Below are positions 1 to 8,197 of a stretch of 64,000 bases of DNA, in pieces; positions within the stretch are counted from its first letter, which is position 1, and every line of letters begins with the position of its first letter. Where the stretch lies: assembly GCA_022820725.1 (NCBI GenBank), contig JAJEFA010000004.1, positions 1 to 64,000 on the forward strand, read 5' to 3'. Below the pieces are notes generated by a model, which was given only the letters and a program-made list of their open reading frames with translations, had not been told where the DNA came from and searched no databases. The DNA comes from Candidatus Binatia bacterium. Its GTDB lineage: Bacteria > Desulfobacterota > Binatia > Bin18. The translations under genes were made by a program, and so were the position numbers.

Positions 1-76
1 GGCAACAACGGCTGGAGCCGCACGAATTGCTCCTCGGATAACCAAAACTGATTGCTCATCGCCTCTGCCCTCCCAA

Positions 77-568
77 GTGAAGGGAGAACGAATCACAGCC
101 CGCTGGCAAGGAATACCCCCTTTATGAGTCCAGACCCTAGATCTTTTTTACCGTCCCCTGGATCAGTCCGCTGCAGAACTGTTTCTGGAACGTACCAAAA
201 ACGGTGCGCACGATATCGCCCTTGGTATTGTCGCGCAGGAAACGGAGACCCTGCTCGGTTTCATTGGTCTCAATTGCATTGACCAGGAAAACAGCCGCGT
301 CCAATTAGGGTTTTTCCTCGGCAAGCAAAAGGAGGGCGGCGAGCGCTGCCTGTCTGAGGCTGTCGAACTGATGACACGCTATGTGTCTGAAGTCCTCAGT
401 ATGAACCGCCTGTGGCTATACGTGGATGCCGCAGAAGCTTGGATCATCAACATGCTGGAACAGCAGGGCTTCGTCTGTGAAGCAACCCTACGACAGGACC
501 GCTGTCTCGACGGACGGTATTCCGACACGGTCGTGATGGGACAGGTCAGAAGAAATGTGAGAGGATAA
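77..568 (+). pseudogene. decayed GNAT N-acetyltransferase
   Basis: The reading frame ending at 568 encodes the C-terminal two thirds of a RimJ/RimL-like GNAT acetyltransferase: a core beta strand around GFIGLN, an acetyl-CoA-loop-like stretch after position 310, and the ending MLEQQGF that is typical of the last helix-strand. Upstream the frame stays open to position 2 except for a TGA at 125-127. A GNAT-like start (GTG at 77, residues VKGERITARW) precedes that stop. Only about 25 residues separate this start from the AELFLER segment, where full-length relatives have about 55 to 60. A stop plus an internal deletion therefore looks likely. No start codon other than ATG 371 lies in the downstream part. 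I considered Sec recoding of the TGA, but no thiol motif or hairpin supports it. Confidence 0.5.
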
Positions 569-608
569 CGTACAGGAGTAAGATTTCCGCCCAGCAGGTT
601 CCGCGCTT

Positions 609-1799
609 TTATCCCTTCGGTAACCCCAACACCCGCTCACCCATGATATTCTTCTGAATCTCGCTCGTTCCGCCGGCAATCGTATACTGCCGGGCGCTGA
701 GGACCCGATTAAACCAGCGTGGAGCGTCAGGGACGATATCGGTCGCCTGCTCGGTAATGGCCGCACCGGCGAGGAGTTCGCTGGCAAACGCGGCAATATC
801 AATACCCAACTCCGAGCCGCACAGCTTCAGCATGGAGCCTTCCGGGCCTGGGGGTAAACCCTTGAGCAGCTTGGTCAGACCGCGCAAGCGGGTGTATTTC
901 AGGGCTTGGCTTTCAATATGAAATTGGGTCAGCTTCTGCCGCACCCAGGACTGCTCCCAGGCCGGCTCACCATCGATGTGGACCTGTTGGGACAGTTCTA
1001 CCAAACGACTAATCTGGTCGTCATAATTCGCGACTCCGGCATAGGCGCGCTCAAACATTAAGGTCGTCATGGCTACCTTCCAGCCCTGGTTGAGCGGGCC
1101 AACCAAATTGGTCTTGGGCACACGCACATCTTCGAAAAAGACTTCGTTGAAATGCGAATGACCATTCATCAGCACCAAGGGTCGAACTGTCACGCCGGGA
1201 GTCTTCATATTGACCAGTATATAGCTGATACCGCGATGCTTGGGCGCGTCCGGGTCGGTCCGGATCAGCATGAAAATCCAGTCCGCGTACTGCGCGCCCG
1301 AGGTCCAGACCTTCTGGCCGTTGATGATGAAATCGTCGCCCTCGGCCACGGCCTTGGTTTGCAGACCGGCCAGGTCCGAGCCCGCACCGGGCTCGGAATA
1401 TCCCTGACACCAGACATCATCGCCATTCAGTATCCGCTTGAGGAAGCGCCCCTTTTGTTCGTCCGTGCCCCAGTGCATGAGCGTCGGACCGCACAGGGCA
1501 ATGCCGGAGTAGCCGGGTAAAACCGGCGCGTGGGCGTTTGTGTACTCTTCGTCAAAAATGACCTGTTCCAGCAGACCGGCACCGCGGCCGCCGTATTCTT
1601 TGGGCCAGGCAATACCAACCCAGCCGCTGTCGTACATGGTGCGCTGCCAGGTACGACGTTTTTCAAACGTTTCCCGGTCCGGGGCAACCCGTTCGTCTTT
1701 GGGGTCGTCGACGCACAGGGCGGGGTCCAAATTCGCGGCCAACCAGTCGCGGACTTCGGCCCGAAAGGTGTCCTGTTCAGGCGTGTATTGAAAATCCAT
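609..1799 (-). CDS. acyl-CoA dehydrogenase family protein
   Basis: 396 residues, normal length for the family. FAD-dependent acyl-CoA dehydrogenases introduce a C2-C3 double bond into acyl-CoA thioesters. The order is classical: an N-terminal helical domain (MDFQYTPEQDTFRAEVRDWL), the middle beta domain with YSEPGAGSDLAGL and the WTSGAQYADW segment, and a C-terminal helical domain ending in the FAD-binding YTIAGGTSEIQKNIMGERVLG. The ATG at 1799 has the ribosome site AGGGGAAG upstream. It sits 33 bases downstream of the LLM oxidoreductase gene on the same strand and is probably cotranscribed with it. The substrate cannot be told from sequence. Confidence 0.93.
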   Translation of the reverse strand: MDFQYTPEQDTFRAEVRDWLAANLDPALCVDDPKDERVAPDRETFEKRRTWQRTMYDSGWVGIAWPKEYGGRGAGLLEQVIFDEEYTNAHAPVLPGYSGIALCGPTLMHWGTDEQKGRFLKRILNGDDVWCQGYSEPGAGSDLAGLQTKAVAEGDDFIINGQKVWTSGAQYADWIFMLIRTDPDAPKHRGISYILVNMKTPGVTVRPLVLMNGHSHFNEVFFEDVRVPKTNLVGPLNQGWKVAMTTLMFERAYAGVANYDDQISRLVELSQQVHIDGEPAWEQSWVRQKLTQFHIESQALKYTRLRGLTKLLKGLPPGPEGSMLKLCGSELGIDIAAFASELLAGAAITEQATDIVPDAPRWFNRVLSARQYTIAGGTSEIQKNIMGERVLGLPKG

Positions 1800-1832
1800 G
1801 TGCTTCCCCTTTTCGTTCTGTATTGAGGCCGT

Positions 1833-2873
1833 TTACGCCAGCGTCTTGAGCGTAGGCAAGACTTCTTCGCCCAGCCGCTGGATGCATTCGATAACCTGCT
1901 CCGGCTGTGGCCCCATGGGTACCCGGCAGCGCAGCACGAAATGCTCGACCCCGAGCTCTTTTTGCCACAGACTGAGGTGTTCGAGCCAGTCGTCTTTGGT
2001 ACCTATCACCATATAGGGGCGGACTTTATCCAGGGTGAAATCCGCTTCTGAGCGAAAATCTTTGGTCGGCGTGAGCATACCCATACGCAGATAAAACTTG
2101 CACTCCTCAAGCCAGAGACGGCCAAACGTCTCTTCGGCTTCTTCCATGCTGGAGGCCAGCCAGCCGTCCCGCAACAGCGCCACATGTGGCGTTTTGCCGG
2201 CCTTTATCGCCGCCTCCTGATAGATTTCCAGTTGGCCTTTGAGGGTGTCAAAGGTGTCAAAAAACGGCGCCATCGACCAGACGTCACCCAATCGCCCGGC
2301 CCGCGCGATGGACTTCGGGCCAAATGCGCCTATCCAAATGGGGGGACGGGGTTTCTGGTAGGGCTTGGGCGTGATGTGGATCGCCTCGTAATCGTAATAC
2401 CTACCGTGGTGGGCAACCGGTCCCGGTGTGGTCCAGGCCTTATGTAGGATGTCGAGACATTCCTCAAAGCGACCCTCACGTTGCCGAATCGATATGCCAA
2501 AATGGTTGAAGTAATCGACATGATACCCCACACCCATACCCATGATGAGACGGCCACGTGACAGAACATCAATCATGGCAGCCTGCTCGGCCAGATGGAT
2601 CGGATGATACAGGGGCGGCATAATGACATAGGAGCCGATCTTAACGCGCTCGGTACGGGCGGCCAGCGCGGCCATGAGGGTCAGAGTTGAGGGAAACATG
2701 CATTCCGTGCGGGCGTGTCGTTCGGGCACGAACAGGGCATCGAAGCCAGCCTGTTCCGCCTGCTCGGCTTCGTGCAGCAACTGCCGGGCAAAATCGGCCG
2801 AACGCTCCGGGTCGGGTTCTGGTTGTTGATACGGGCCACCGTGGGTATCGGGGACATAACCAACCGAAATCAT
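1833..2873 (-). CDS. LLM class flavin-dependent oxidoreductase
   Basis: 346 residues with the luciferase-like monooxygenase TIM-barrel pattern: HAEQAEQAGFDALFVPERH near the N-terminus, the MGMGVGYHVDYFNHFGI segment, and the PKPYQKPRPPIWIGAFGPKSIARAGRLGD motif region typical of F420/FMN-dependent family members. The frame is open to 3611, but homology begins at MISVGYVPDTHGG. ATG 2873 has AAGGAG eight bases upstream, so that start was chosen. It lies directly upstream of the acyl-CoA dehydrogenase. Whether the cofactor is F420 or FMN cannot be told. It is one of four LLM paralogues in the window (others at 37310, 50162 and 56146). Confidence 0.9.
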   Translation of the reverse strand: MISVGYVPDTHGGPYQQPEPDPERSADFARQLLHEAEQAEQAGFDALFVPERHARTECMFPSTLTLMAALAARTERVKIGSYVIMPPLYHPIHLAEQAAMIDVLSRGRLIMGMGVGYHVDYFNHFGISIRQREGRFEECLDILHKAWTTPGPVAHHGRYYDYEAIHITPKPYQKPRPPIWIGAFGPKSIARAGRLGDVWSMAPFFDTFDTLKGQLEIYQEAAIKAGKTPHVALLRDGWLASSMEEAEETFGRLWLEECKFYLRMGMLTPTKDFRSEADFTLDKVRPYMVIGTKDDWLEHLSLWQKELGVEHFVLRCRVPMGPQPEQVIECIQRLGEEVLPTLKTLA

Positions 2874-3140
2874 GCGATCTCCTTTTTCGTTCAATCGAAC
2901 GCCCGACTTTATATACGCGCTTGGCCCCGAGGGCTCAATGCGACCTATGCCACTTTCTTTTTCCTGTGGCCGAGTCTCTCCATTTTTGTTGCCGGCACCC
3001 TTTTGGGCCGAGTGACTGCTAACGGCCAGAAGCGTATGGAGTAGCGGGTAGTCGGAAACGTTGACGTATGTCCTTTTTCTCGCTATTCGCTGCAAAACGG
3101 CGACAGTCATACATTCATAATCGACCCGAGGAGCACTGCC

Positions 3141-3623
3141 ATGGCACAACCTGCGTTTGAAGCGACCAGCATAATAGGCAACCTTACCCCGGAGGAGAAC
3201 AAGGCCCGCTTTCGGCACTATTATATCGATGAGCTCTGGAACGCGGGCAACCTCGAGGTTGTTGACGAAATCCTGCACGACGATGTGTACTACCACCAGC
3301 CCAGTTTCGAGGCTGAAACCCGTAAGGCTGACATGCCAGCCATCATAGAGTCTTTTCACAAGGCGTTTCCGTCTGGCGCATTTACCTTCAAAATCGAGGA
3401 ATTGGTTGCTGAAGACGATCTGGTTTTCGCTTTTCTGTCGTTCGTCGGTGAGCAGAAAGACGAATTCTGCGGGGTGCCGTCTTCGGGCAAAACACTGAGA
3501 TTCAACGTTCTCGGTTTTTACCGCTTCGCCCAAGGCAAGATCGTCGAATGCCGTAAACACAACGTTGGCCAGAACGTTGACTTCGTTACCGCGATGGGCA
3601 TACGCGAGCAATTGAGCGCCTGA
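3141..3623 (+). CDS. SnoaL-like ester cyclase / NTF2-fold protein
   Basis: 160 residues. The pattern is that of the SnoaL-like polyketide cyclase/ester cyclase family: a first helix with YYIDELWNAGNLEVVDEILHDDVYYH, a middle FHKAFPSGAFTFKIEELVAEDDLVFAFLSF, and a GFYRFAQGKIVECR strand near the end. GAGGAG precedes the ATG. It is divergent from the LLM oxidoreductase at 1833-2873, across 268 bases. These proteins often act as small-molecule cyclases, hydrolases or isomerases; nothing here fixes the substrate. Confidence 0.82.
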   Translation: MAQPAFEATSIIGNLTPEENKARFRHYYIDELWNAGNLEVVDEILHDDVYYHQPSFEAETRKADMPAIIESFHKAFPSGAFTFKIEELVAEDDLVFAFLSFVGEQKDEFCGVPSSGKTLRFNVLGFYRFAQGKIVECRKHNVGQNVDFVTAMGIREQLSA

Positions 3624-3748
3624 GTCGCCTCATCCATCCCCATCATATGTTGAAGGGAACGCAGGGCGACGACGGCTGAGCCTCACTCATCATCGTCTCC
3701 TGGCACGTCAGCGCGCCCCGCTTAAGAACGACACAACGGAGGACAGCA

Positions 3749-4420
3749 ATGATCAAACTCATGTCATTTTTTAAGCGCACACCGGGCATGTCGGTCGAAG
3801 CCTTCCAGGAATACTGGCGGACGAAACACGCCGACGTGGTCGTCAAGTTGCCGGGCATTCAGCGCTATGTGCAGTCGCATACGCTGCTGTCCGGCTATCG
3901 CAAAGGGGAGCCGGTCTACGACGGTGTGGCCGAGGTGTGGGTCGAGGGTACCCAGGTACTGCGGGCCCAGGCCGAGACGCCGGAATACGTCGCGGTCCGG
4001 GCTGATGAGCCGAATTTTATCGACCTCTCAACCATGGGTAGCATCATCACCCAGGAGCATACGATTAAGGATGAGAGTGTCCCGCTCAACGCGGTCAAGA
4101 ATATGGAGTTTGTCACGCATCGGGCCGACCTATCGATTGAGGCGTTTCAAAAACACTGGCGGGAAGTCCACGGCCCGCTCGGTGCGGCCATTCCGGTGGT
4201 CAGACGCTATGTGCAGAGCCATACCCGACTCTCTGCGTATAAAGCCGGAAAAACGCCCATCTATGACGGGGTGGCCATTACCTGGTTTGCTGACACACAG
4301 GCCATGCGCACCTCAGCGGCCTTACCCGAATATGCAGCAACGCGGGCGGATGAAGCCAATTTTATCGATGGCACCAGACTGCCGTTTATCATTACCCGCG
4401 AGCACGTTATCGTGGGATGA
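3749..4420 (+). CDS. tandem EthD-domain protein
   Basis: 223 residues made of two EthD-type dimeric alpha/beta-barrel (ferredoxin-like) units. Unit 1 starts with KLMSFFKRTPGMSVEAFQEYW and unit 2, from about residue 115, with EFVTHRADLSIEAFQKHW. Each is followed by a RYVQSHT strand and a YDGVA(E/I) strand. Canonical EthD proteins are about 100 residues and dimerise, so this is an internal duplication that makes a covalent pseudo-dimer. GGAGG precedes the ATG. EthD was named from an ETBE-degradation locus; its biochemical role is unknown. A second double EthD protein is at 39662-40345. Confidence 0.85.
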   Translation: MIKLMSFFKRTPGMSVEAFQEYWRTKHADVVVKLPGIQRYVQSHTLLSGYRKGEPVYDGVAEVWVEGTQVLRAQAETPEYVAVRADEPNFIDLSTMGSIITQEHTIKDESVPLNAVKNMEFVTHRADLSIEAFQKHWREVHGPLGAAIPVVRRYVQSHTRLSAYKAGKTPIYDGVAITWFADTQAMRTSAALPEYAATRADEANFIDGTRLPFIITREHVIVG

Positions 4421-4450
4421 GGATACTCTCGCAGGATCGACTTTCCGCAG

Positions 4451-5704
4451 TCAGGGGGCGCTGCCGGTTTCCTGCTGTTTCTGAAGGGTGACTAGTGAGG
4501 CGAGTTTGCCAACAGGCGGCAGCCCACGGATGATCCGCCCGTTCACCACTAAGGTAGGGGTGGCTTCGATCTCAAGACGCAGGGCCTCGTCAATATCGTT
4601 CTTGACCAGTGCCTCAGTACGCCCGTCATCCATACACGTGCTGAACTGCTCGAAATCAAGTCGAGCGGTCCTGGCATGGGCGTCAAAGTCGGTCCGCTTG
4701 AATTTGGTTTGATCCGCAAACAAGAGGTCGGCATACTCCCAGAATTTCCCCTGTTCCGCGGCACACTCGGCAGCCATTGACGCCGCACAAGCACCCGGAT
4801 GAACCTGGCTCTTCATACCGGTGTTACACTGCTGGTCAAGCGGATAGTGCCGAAACACGATACGGACATCGTCCGGGTTGGCATGCTGAAATTTCAGCAG
4901 GGTGTCTCGGGCTCTGGCACATTGCGGACAGCGGAAGTCAACGAACTCGTGAATGGTGAGTACGGCGTCTGCGGGACCCTCGACGTGCCGTTCCGACCCG
5001 CGCAGCACTACGGCGGGCTGGTCGTAATAGTAGCGCACAAAACCCATGTCCATCTCTGCTGGAGGAGGCGCGAGATACTCCTGAAGGGGCGTGACGTGTG
5101 CGGCGTCCTCTGTCTGGGTCAGTCCGATGCCCAGTAACACGATAGAAAAGCCAAGTGCGGCGTAAGCCAGCCGAGGTCGGGTCATCGTCGCGTCCGTCCG
5201 TCCCTGCACAACGGCACTCACGAAGAGACCCAGGTTCACCAGATACAGGCCGGTACACAGGGGACAGACCGCTTCTATCGAGAAGAATGAGATCGCCGCC
5301 ATATACAGTGAGAAAACAAACATCCAGCTGCACAGCAGGACGGTCAATCCAGGCACTGCCAGGAAGGTGCTGGCGAGGAGGATCACATAGCTACCGGCGG
5401 CAAGAACGGCAACGGGAACCCCAAAGAGGGTGGCATAGGCGCTACTCAGGACCAGGCTACAGTTGACCGTGGTCCCGGTGCCGCAAAAAGCCGATTCAAT
5501 ACTCCCGCCTGCCCCCGTCTGATAATGAAGGACTGAGAGGTAGACTCCGATAACGAGACCGAGCGCCCCAAGGACACGTATGGCGAGCAGCGGCCAACTG
5601 GGAGCGTAGCGTTGCGCGTGACGCGTTGCCTGCGCGGCCGGGTCATGTGCGGCTGCCTGACGGCGAGCAGCTTTTGCTTTCTTTGCTGACATGGGCTGAA
5701 GCAT
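4451..5704 (-). CDS. VKOR-DsbA fusion, thiol oxidation protein
   Basis: 417 residues. After a basic, alanine-rich cytosolic N-terminus come four to five membrane helices of a vitamin K epoxide reductase domain. This has the loop pair FCGTGTTVNCS, then SSAYATLFGVPVAV, and the quinone-site dithiol VCPLC. The C-terminal half is a DsbA-like thioredoxin domain with the active site DFRCPQCARAR and the cis-Pro segment IEATPTLVVNGR. VKOR-Dsb fusions oxidise the fused thioredoxin domain with quinone and so drive periplasmic disulfide formation. The frame is open to 5875, but ATG 5704 has AAAGGGG upstream and removes a non-conserved leader. ATG 5692 is an alternative. It shares this block with the selenocysteine DsbA at 6077-7102. 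Confidence 0.88.
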   Translation of the reverse strand: MLQPMSAKKAKAARRQAAAHDPAAQATRHAQRYAPSWPLLAIRVLGALGLVIGVYLSVLHYQTGAGGSIESAFCGTGTTVNCSLVLSSAYATLFGVPVAVLAAGSYVILLASTFLAVPGLTVLLCSWMFVFSLYMAAISFFSIEAVCPLCTGLYLVNLGLFVSAVVQGRTDATMTRPRLAYAALGFSIVLLGIGLTQTEDAAHVTPLQEYLAPPPAEMDMGFVRYYYDQPAVVLRGSERHVEGPADAVLTIHEFVDFRCPQCARARDTLLKFQHANPDDVRIVFRHYPLDQQCNTGMKSQVHPGACAASMAAECAAEQGKFWEYADLLFADQTKFKRTDFDAHARTARLDFEQFSTCMDDGRTEALVKNDIDEALRLEIEATPTLVVNGRIIRGLPPVGKLASLVTLQKQQETGSAP

Positions 5705-5807
5705 TACCACACCCCTTTCTGAATCGCCAATAGGGGCAGGGTTGCCTTGCGCGACGCGGGGAAAGCGGGTAGGGGCGAACAGATCGCTGTGAGGAAAGGG
5801 AGCGGGT

Positions 5808-6062
5808 ATGGAGACGGATGATCTTGGCTGGATTCCCCGTTCTGTTCGAGACAAGCTCGACCAAGTAGGGATCAAACTCCACTTAAAAGAATGGCAGGCC
5901 TTCCCCCTGGAGGACCGCCAGACTCTGTGTGCTTTGCCCTGCCAGACGGCGGTTGAAAGAAAGGCGTTCCAGGGCCGTCTCGATGCTTTAGCCTTACAGC
6001 ACTGCGGAGCGCTGCCACGGCGGCTGCCTCCGGACGGACCAGGGGCGAGAGACGAGGGGTGA
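5808..6062 (+). CDS. nitrate reductase-associated protein (NarM-like)
   Basis: 84 residues. The run IPRSVRDKLDQVGIKL, then LKEWQAF, an ERR/DRQ helix and ALPCQT matches the conserved core of the nitrate-reductase-associated family (PF09655, cyanobacterial NarM), as I recall it. That protein is needed for active cyanobacterial assimilatory nitrate reductase, by a mechanism not well understood. ATG 5808 has GGAAAGGGAG just upstream. It is divergent from the VKOR-DsbA gene and convergent with the selenoprotein gene. No nitrate reductase gene is in the window, so the partner is elsewhere or the role differs. Confidence 0.7.
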   Translation: METDDLGWIPRSVRDKLDQVGIKLHLKEWQAFPLEDRQTLCALPCQTAVERKAFQGRLDALALQHCGALPRRLPPDGPGARDEG

Positions 6063-6076
6063 CTGGCCCCTCTGGA

Positions 6077-7102
6077 CTACTGCGTTGCCAGCATTTCCTC
6101 AATCAATTCGGCAAACGCCGAGTAGGGTTGCGAACCGGACAGAAAACGTCCGTTCACAAAAAAGGCCGGCGTTCCGCTCACCCCGAGTTGGGTGCCGAGC
6201 GCCAGATCCTTGCTGACCGCCGCGGTATAGGCGTTATTGTCCAGGCAGGCCGCAAACTGTGCAGTGTCCAGTTTGAGGTCGGCGGCATATTGTTTCAGTT
6301 CCTCGGGCTGTAAGGCTTTGATATTGGCAAACAGGATGTCGTGGTACTCCCAGTATCTGCCCTGATCTCCGGCACAGCGCGCCGCCTCAGCCGCCTTATA
6401 CGCCTGGGGATGAATCCGGGTTAACGGGAAATCCCGGAAGACAAACTTGACTTTATCTTTGTATTTTTCCTGGATTTGGGAGAGTGCAGACTGCACTCGG
6501 GCACAGTACGGTCATTGATAGTCGGAGAACTCGACCAGTGTAATGGGCGCGTTCTGCGGTCCTTTGGTAGGTGCTCCGGTGGTCGGAACGTCAACAATCG
6601 GCGGCGTCAGCTTAAAGTCGATCGTGGCGGCTTTGCGCAGTTCGGCAGCAAATGCCTGTTGGCGCTGTTGCTGCTTGCGAGTCTGGAGGGATTGTTTGAG
6701 CTGAACCTGCACTTCCTCTAGCTTTTTCTCTCCAAACCGGGCTTTATTTTTATTATAGTAATCTTCTACCTCTGCATCGCTCACCAGTTCTGTTTTATCG
6801 GTCACTTCCTGCTGGCGGAGTTGTTGGCGGGTGATGCCCCGCTTCTTTGCTTCCTGCTCTTGCAGGTGTGCATTGATGATCGAGTCGACCGCCTGCTTTT
6901 TGAGCGAGTAGATTTGATTGTTCAAGCGGAGCATCTGACCTTTAATCTGGTTTTCAATCTCTGCCTCGGTGATGCTTCTTTCGCCGACCGTAGCCAGGAC
7001 CGCACTAGTGGCGTCGGCTCCGAGTGCGCCCGGAGCCAGCACAACTCCTGTCAGTAAAAAAACGCAGACAAGGCTGAGGCTCTTCTGCCTGTGTGGTTTC
7101 AT
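6077..7102 (-). CDS. selenocysteine SurA-N/DsbA-like thiol oxidoreductase (UGA read as Sec)
   Basis: 341 residues if the TGA at 6514-6512 is read as selenocysteine 197. There is a signal peptide (about 1-28), then a SurA/PpiC N-terminal-like helical part (VGERSITEAEIENQI..., about 35-160). A DsbA thioredoxin domain follows, in which the active site reads FSDYQ-U-PYC; relatives have FSDYQCPYC. Downstream are the normal domain features: FVFRDFPLTRIHPQA, CAGDQGRYWEYHD and the cis-Pro motif SGTPAFFVNG. Conventional callers would split this into 6512-7102 and 6077-6496, or call it a pseudogene. No other frame lesion is present, and a SECIS-like hairpin follows the TGA. Role inferred: periplasmic disulfide oxidase or isomerase. 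It sits next to a VKOR-DsbA gene. Confidence 0.88.
6482..6514 (-). promoter_or_regulatory. bacterial SECIS element
   Basis: On the minus strand, 20 bases after the TGA (6514-6512), the mRNA can form a perfect 7-bp stem GAGTGCA / TGCACTC with loop GTC (6498-6482). Known bacterial SECIS elements place a hairpin with a G in the first two loop positions about 16 to 37 bases after the UGA. The upper part GTGCAGTCTGCAC also resembles the E. coli fdhF SECIS (TTGCAGGTCTGCAC), as I recall it. It lies inside the coding sequence, as bacterial SECIS elements do. Confidence 0.8.
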
Positions 7103-7126
7103 TGTTGCTCCTTATTCTGGGCTCTG

Positions 7127-7225
7127 CTAGCCGGTAAAGGTCAAAATAAGAAAGAAGAGCAGCAAGGGGGCGAGCATCCAGAGCAGAAAAACCACCCAGG
7201 CCGGTCCTTGTCCCTGATTTTCCAT
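7127..7225 (-). CDS. small single-pass membrane protein, 32 aa
   Basis: A short open frame encoding 32 residues with a polar start (MENQGQGP) and one hydrophobic helix (AWVVFLLWMLAPLLLFFLILTF). GGAGGAG lies six bases before the ATG. It sits 24 bases upstream of the selenoprotein gene on the same strand, so the two are probably cotranscribed. The strong ribosome site, correct spacing and clean TM helix argue that it is real. No function can be given; small accessory membrane peptides of redox or transport complexes look like this. Confidence 0.55.
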   Translation of the reverse strand: MENQGQGPAWVVFLLWMLAPLLLFFLILTFTG

Positions 7226-7336
7226 GTCATCTCCTCCAACTGAAGCGGTTTGATTTCAGGCCTCTACCATACGGAAAACCGGGCTCCGACTCAATGTGGT
7301 CGGCTGTAACGCAAGAGGGCGGTTCATCCGCCGCCT

Positions 7337-7972
7337 CTACTGGGGCTGGTCGAAAAGGGACTCTCGGGTGATCCAGAACCGAATGAGACTCCAGACGATA
7401 ACCGCGACGAGCAGCAGGCCCCACGCAACGTGCCCCAGACGCTGGATGGAGGTGAGGGCGGCGTCAATCTCGGCTCCAAAGGAATAGGCTAGCGTAAAAA
7501 TGACCGGCACGTAGACGACGATGGCAATCAGAGAAATCCGGACATAGATAGACGTCGGCATCCCGTGGGCACCAACAATAATATGGGCGGGGAGGCGCAG
7601 ACCGGGCAAGAATCGAGTCAAGAAAAGTGCCCGATTCCGATGCTGGTCAAGCCAAGTCTTAAATCGCTCAACCCATTTACTGTGATGAAGAAAAGGAAAT
7701 GCTGAACGTGGACTTCTGCCCCTCCAATGGCGGCCTACCCAAAAACCAACAAAATCACCGCAAAAAACGCCCAGGCCGAGCAGCATGAGCATGGTGGTCA
7801 ACTGAACCTGGTCCGAGTAGTAGAGATAGCCGGCGGCAACGAGGGCGATTTCTTCAGCGAGCGGAATGAACCATATCCCCGCAATAAGTAGCAGAAAGAT
7901 GGTGATATAGGGTGAGTACGTGAGGTAAGCAACCCAGGAATCAATAGCGGATGCCGAGAACAATTCAAACAC
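7337..7972 (-). CDS. DedA family membrane protein
   Basis: 211 residues from the GTG at 7972; the frame continues to a TTG at 8017. The DedA/SNARE-associated pattern is clear: re-entrant IWFIPLAEEIALVAAGYLYY near the N-terminus, the loop GVFCGDFVGFWVGRHWRG, and the RTHPLG-type segment FLTRFLPGLRLPAHIIVGAHGM with its essential arginine pair, then C-terminal helices. DedA proteins are implicated in undecaprenyl-phosphate or phospholipid flipping and membrane homeostasis. AAGGAAG lies 11 bases before the GTG. It is upstream of the small peptide and the selenoprotein, on the same strand. Confidence 0.85.
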   Translation of the reverse strand: MFELFSASAIDSWVAYLTYSPYITIFLLLIAGIWFIPLAEEIALVAAGYLYYSDQVQLTTMLMLLGLGVFCGDFVGFWVGRHWRGRSPRSAFPFLHHSKWVERFKTWLDQHRNRALFLTRFLPGLRLPAHIIVGAHGMPTSIYVRISLIAIVVYVPVIFTLAYSFGAEIDAALTSIQRLGHVAWGLLLVAVIVWSLIRFWITRESLFDQPQ

Positions 7973-8197
7973 GGGAGCAGAGACTTCCTTGCAATGATAC
8001 TGCCTGGCGCTCAACAAGAAAAACAGCGCGTCGCATTCCAGGAGAATGTAAGCCTTATTATACCGAGATCAAGTCCGGTGGAAGGTCCCGGGGGCGAGAT
8101 AACACCTCGCAACATCAGCCATGGGGCATTATTCTTTCCTTCTCGGGCTGTTCTGCGTATATTGAGACTGTGCTTCAGCAACGCTGGAGGATACAGA

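Noticed and set aside
1..51. Possible C-terminal tails of an upstream gene (frames ending at 41 or 51)
   Set aside because: Both are too short to identify, and the two frames cannot be told apart.
77..127. TGA at 125-127 as a third selenocysteine codon
   Set aside because: No hairpin follows, no thiol motif is involved and an internal deletion is likely; the GNAT remnant reads better as a pseudogene.
1833..3611. 592-residue protein with a novel N-terminal domain before the LLM enzyme
   Set aside because: The extra frame lies antisense to the SnoaL-like gene and lacks recognisable homology; ATG 2873 has a good ribosome site.
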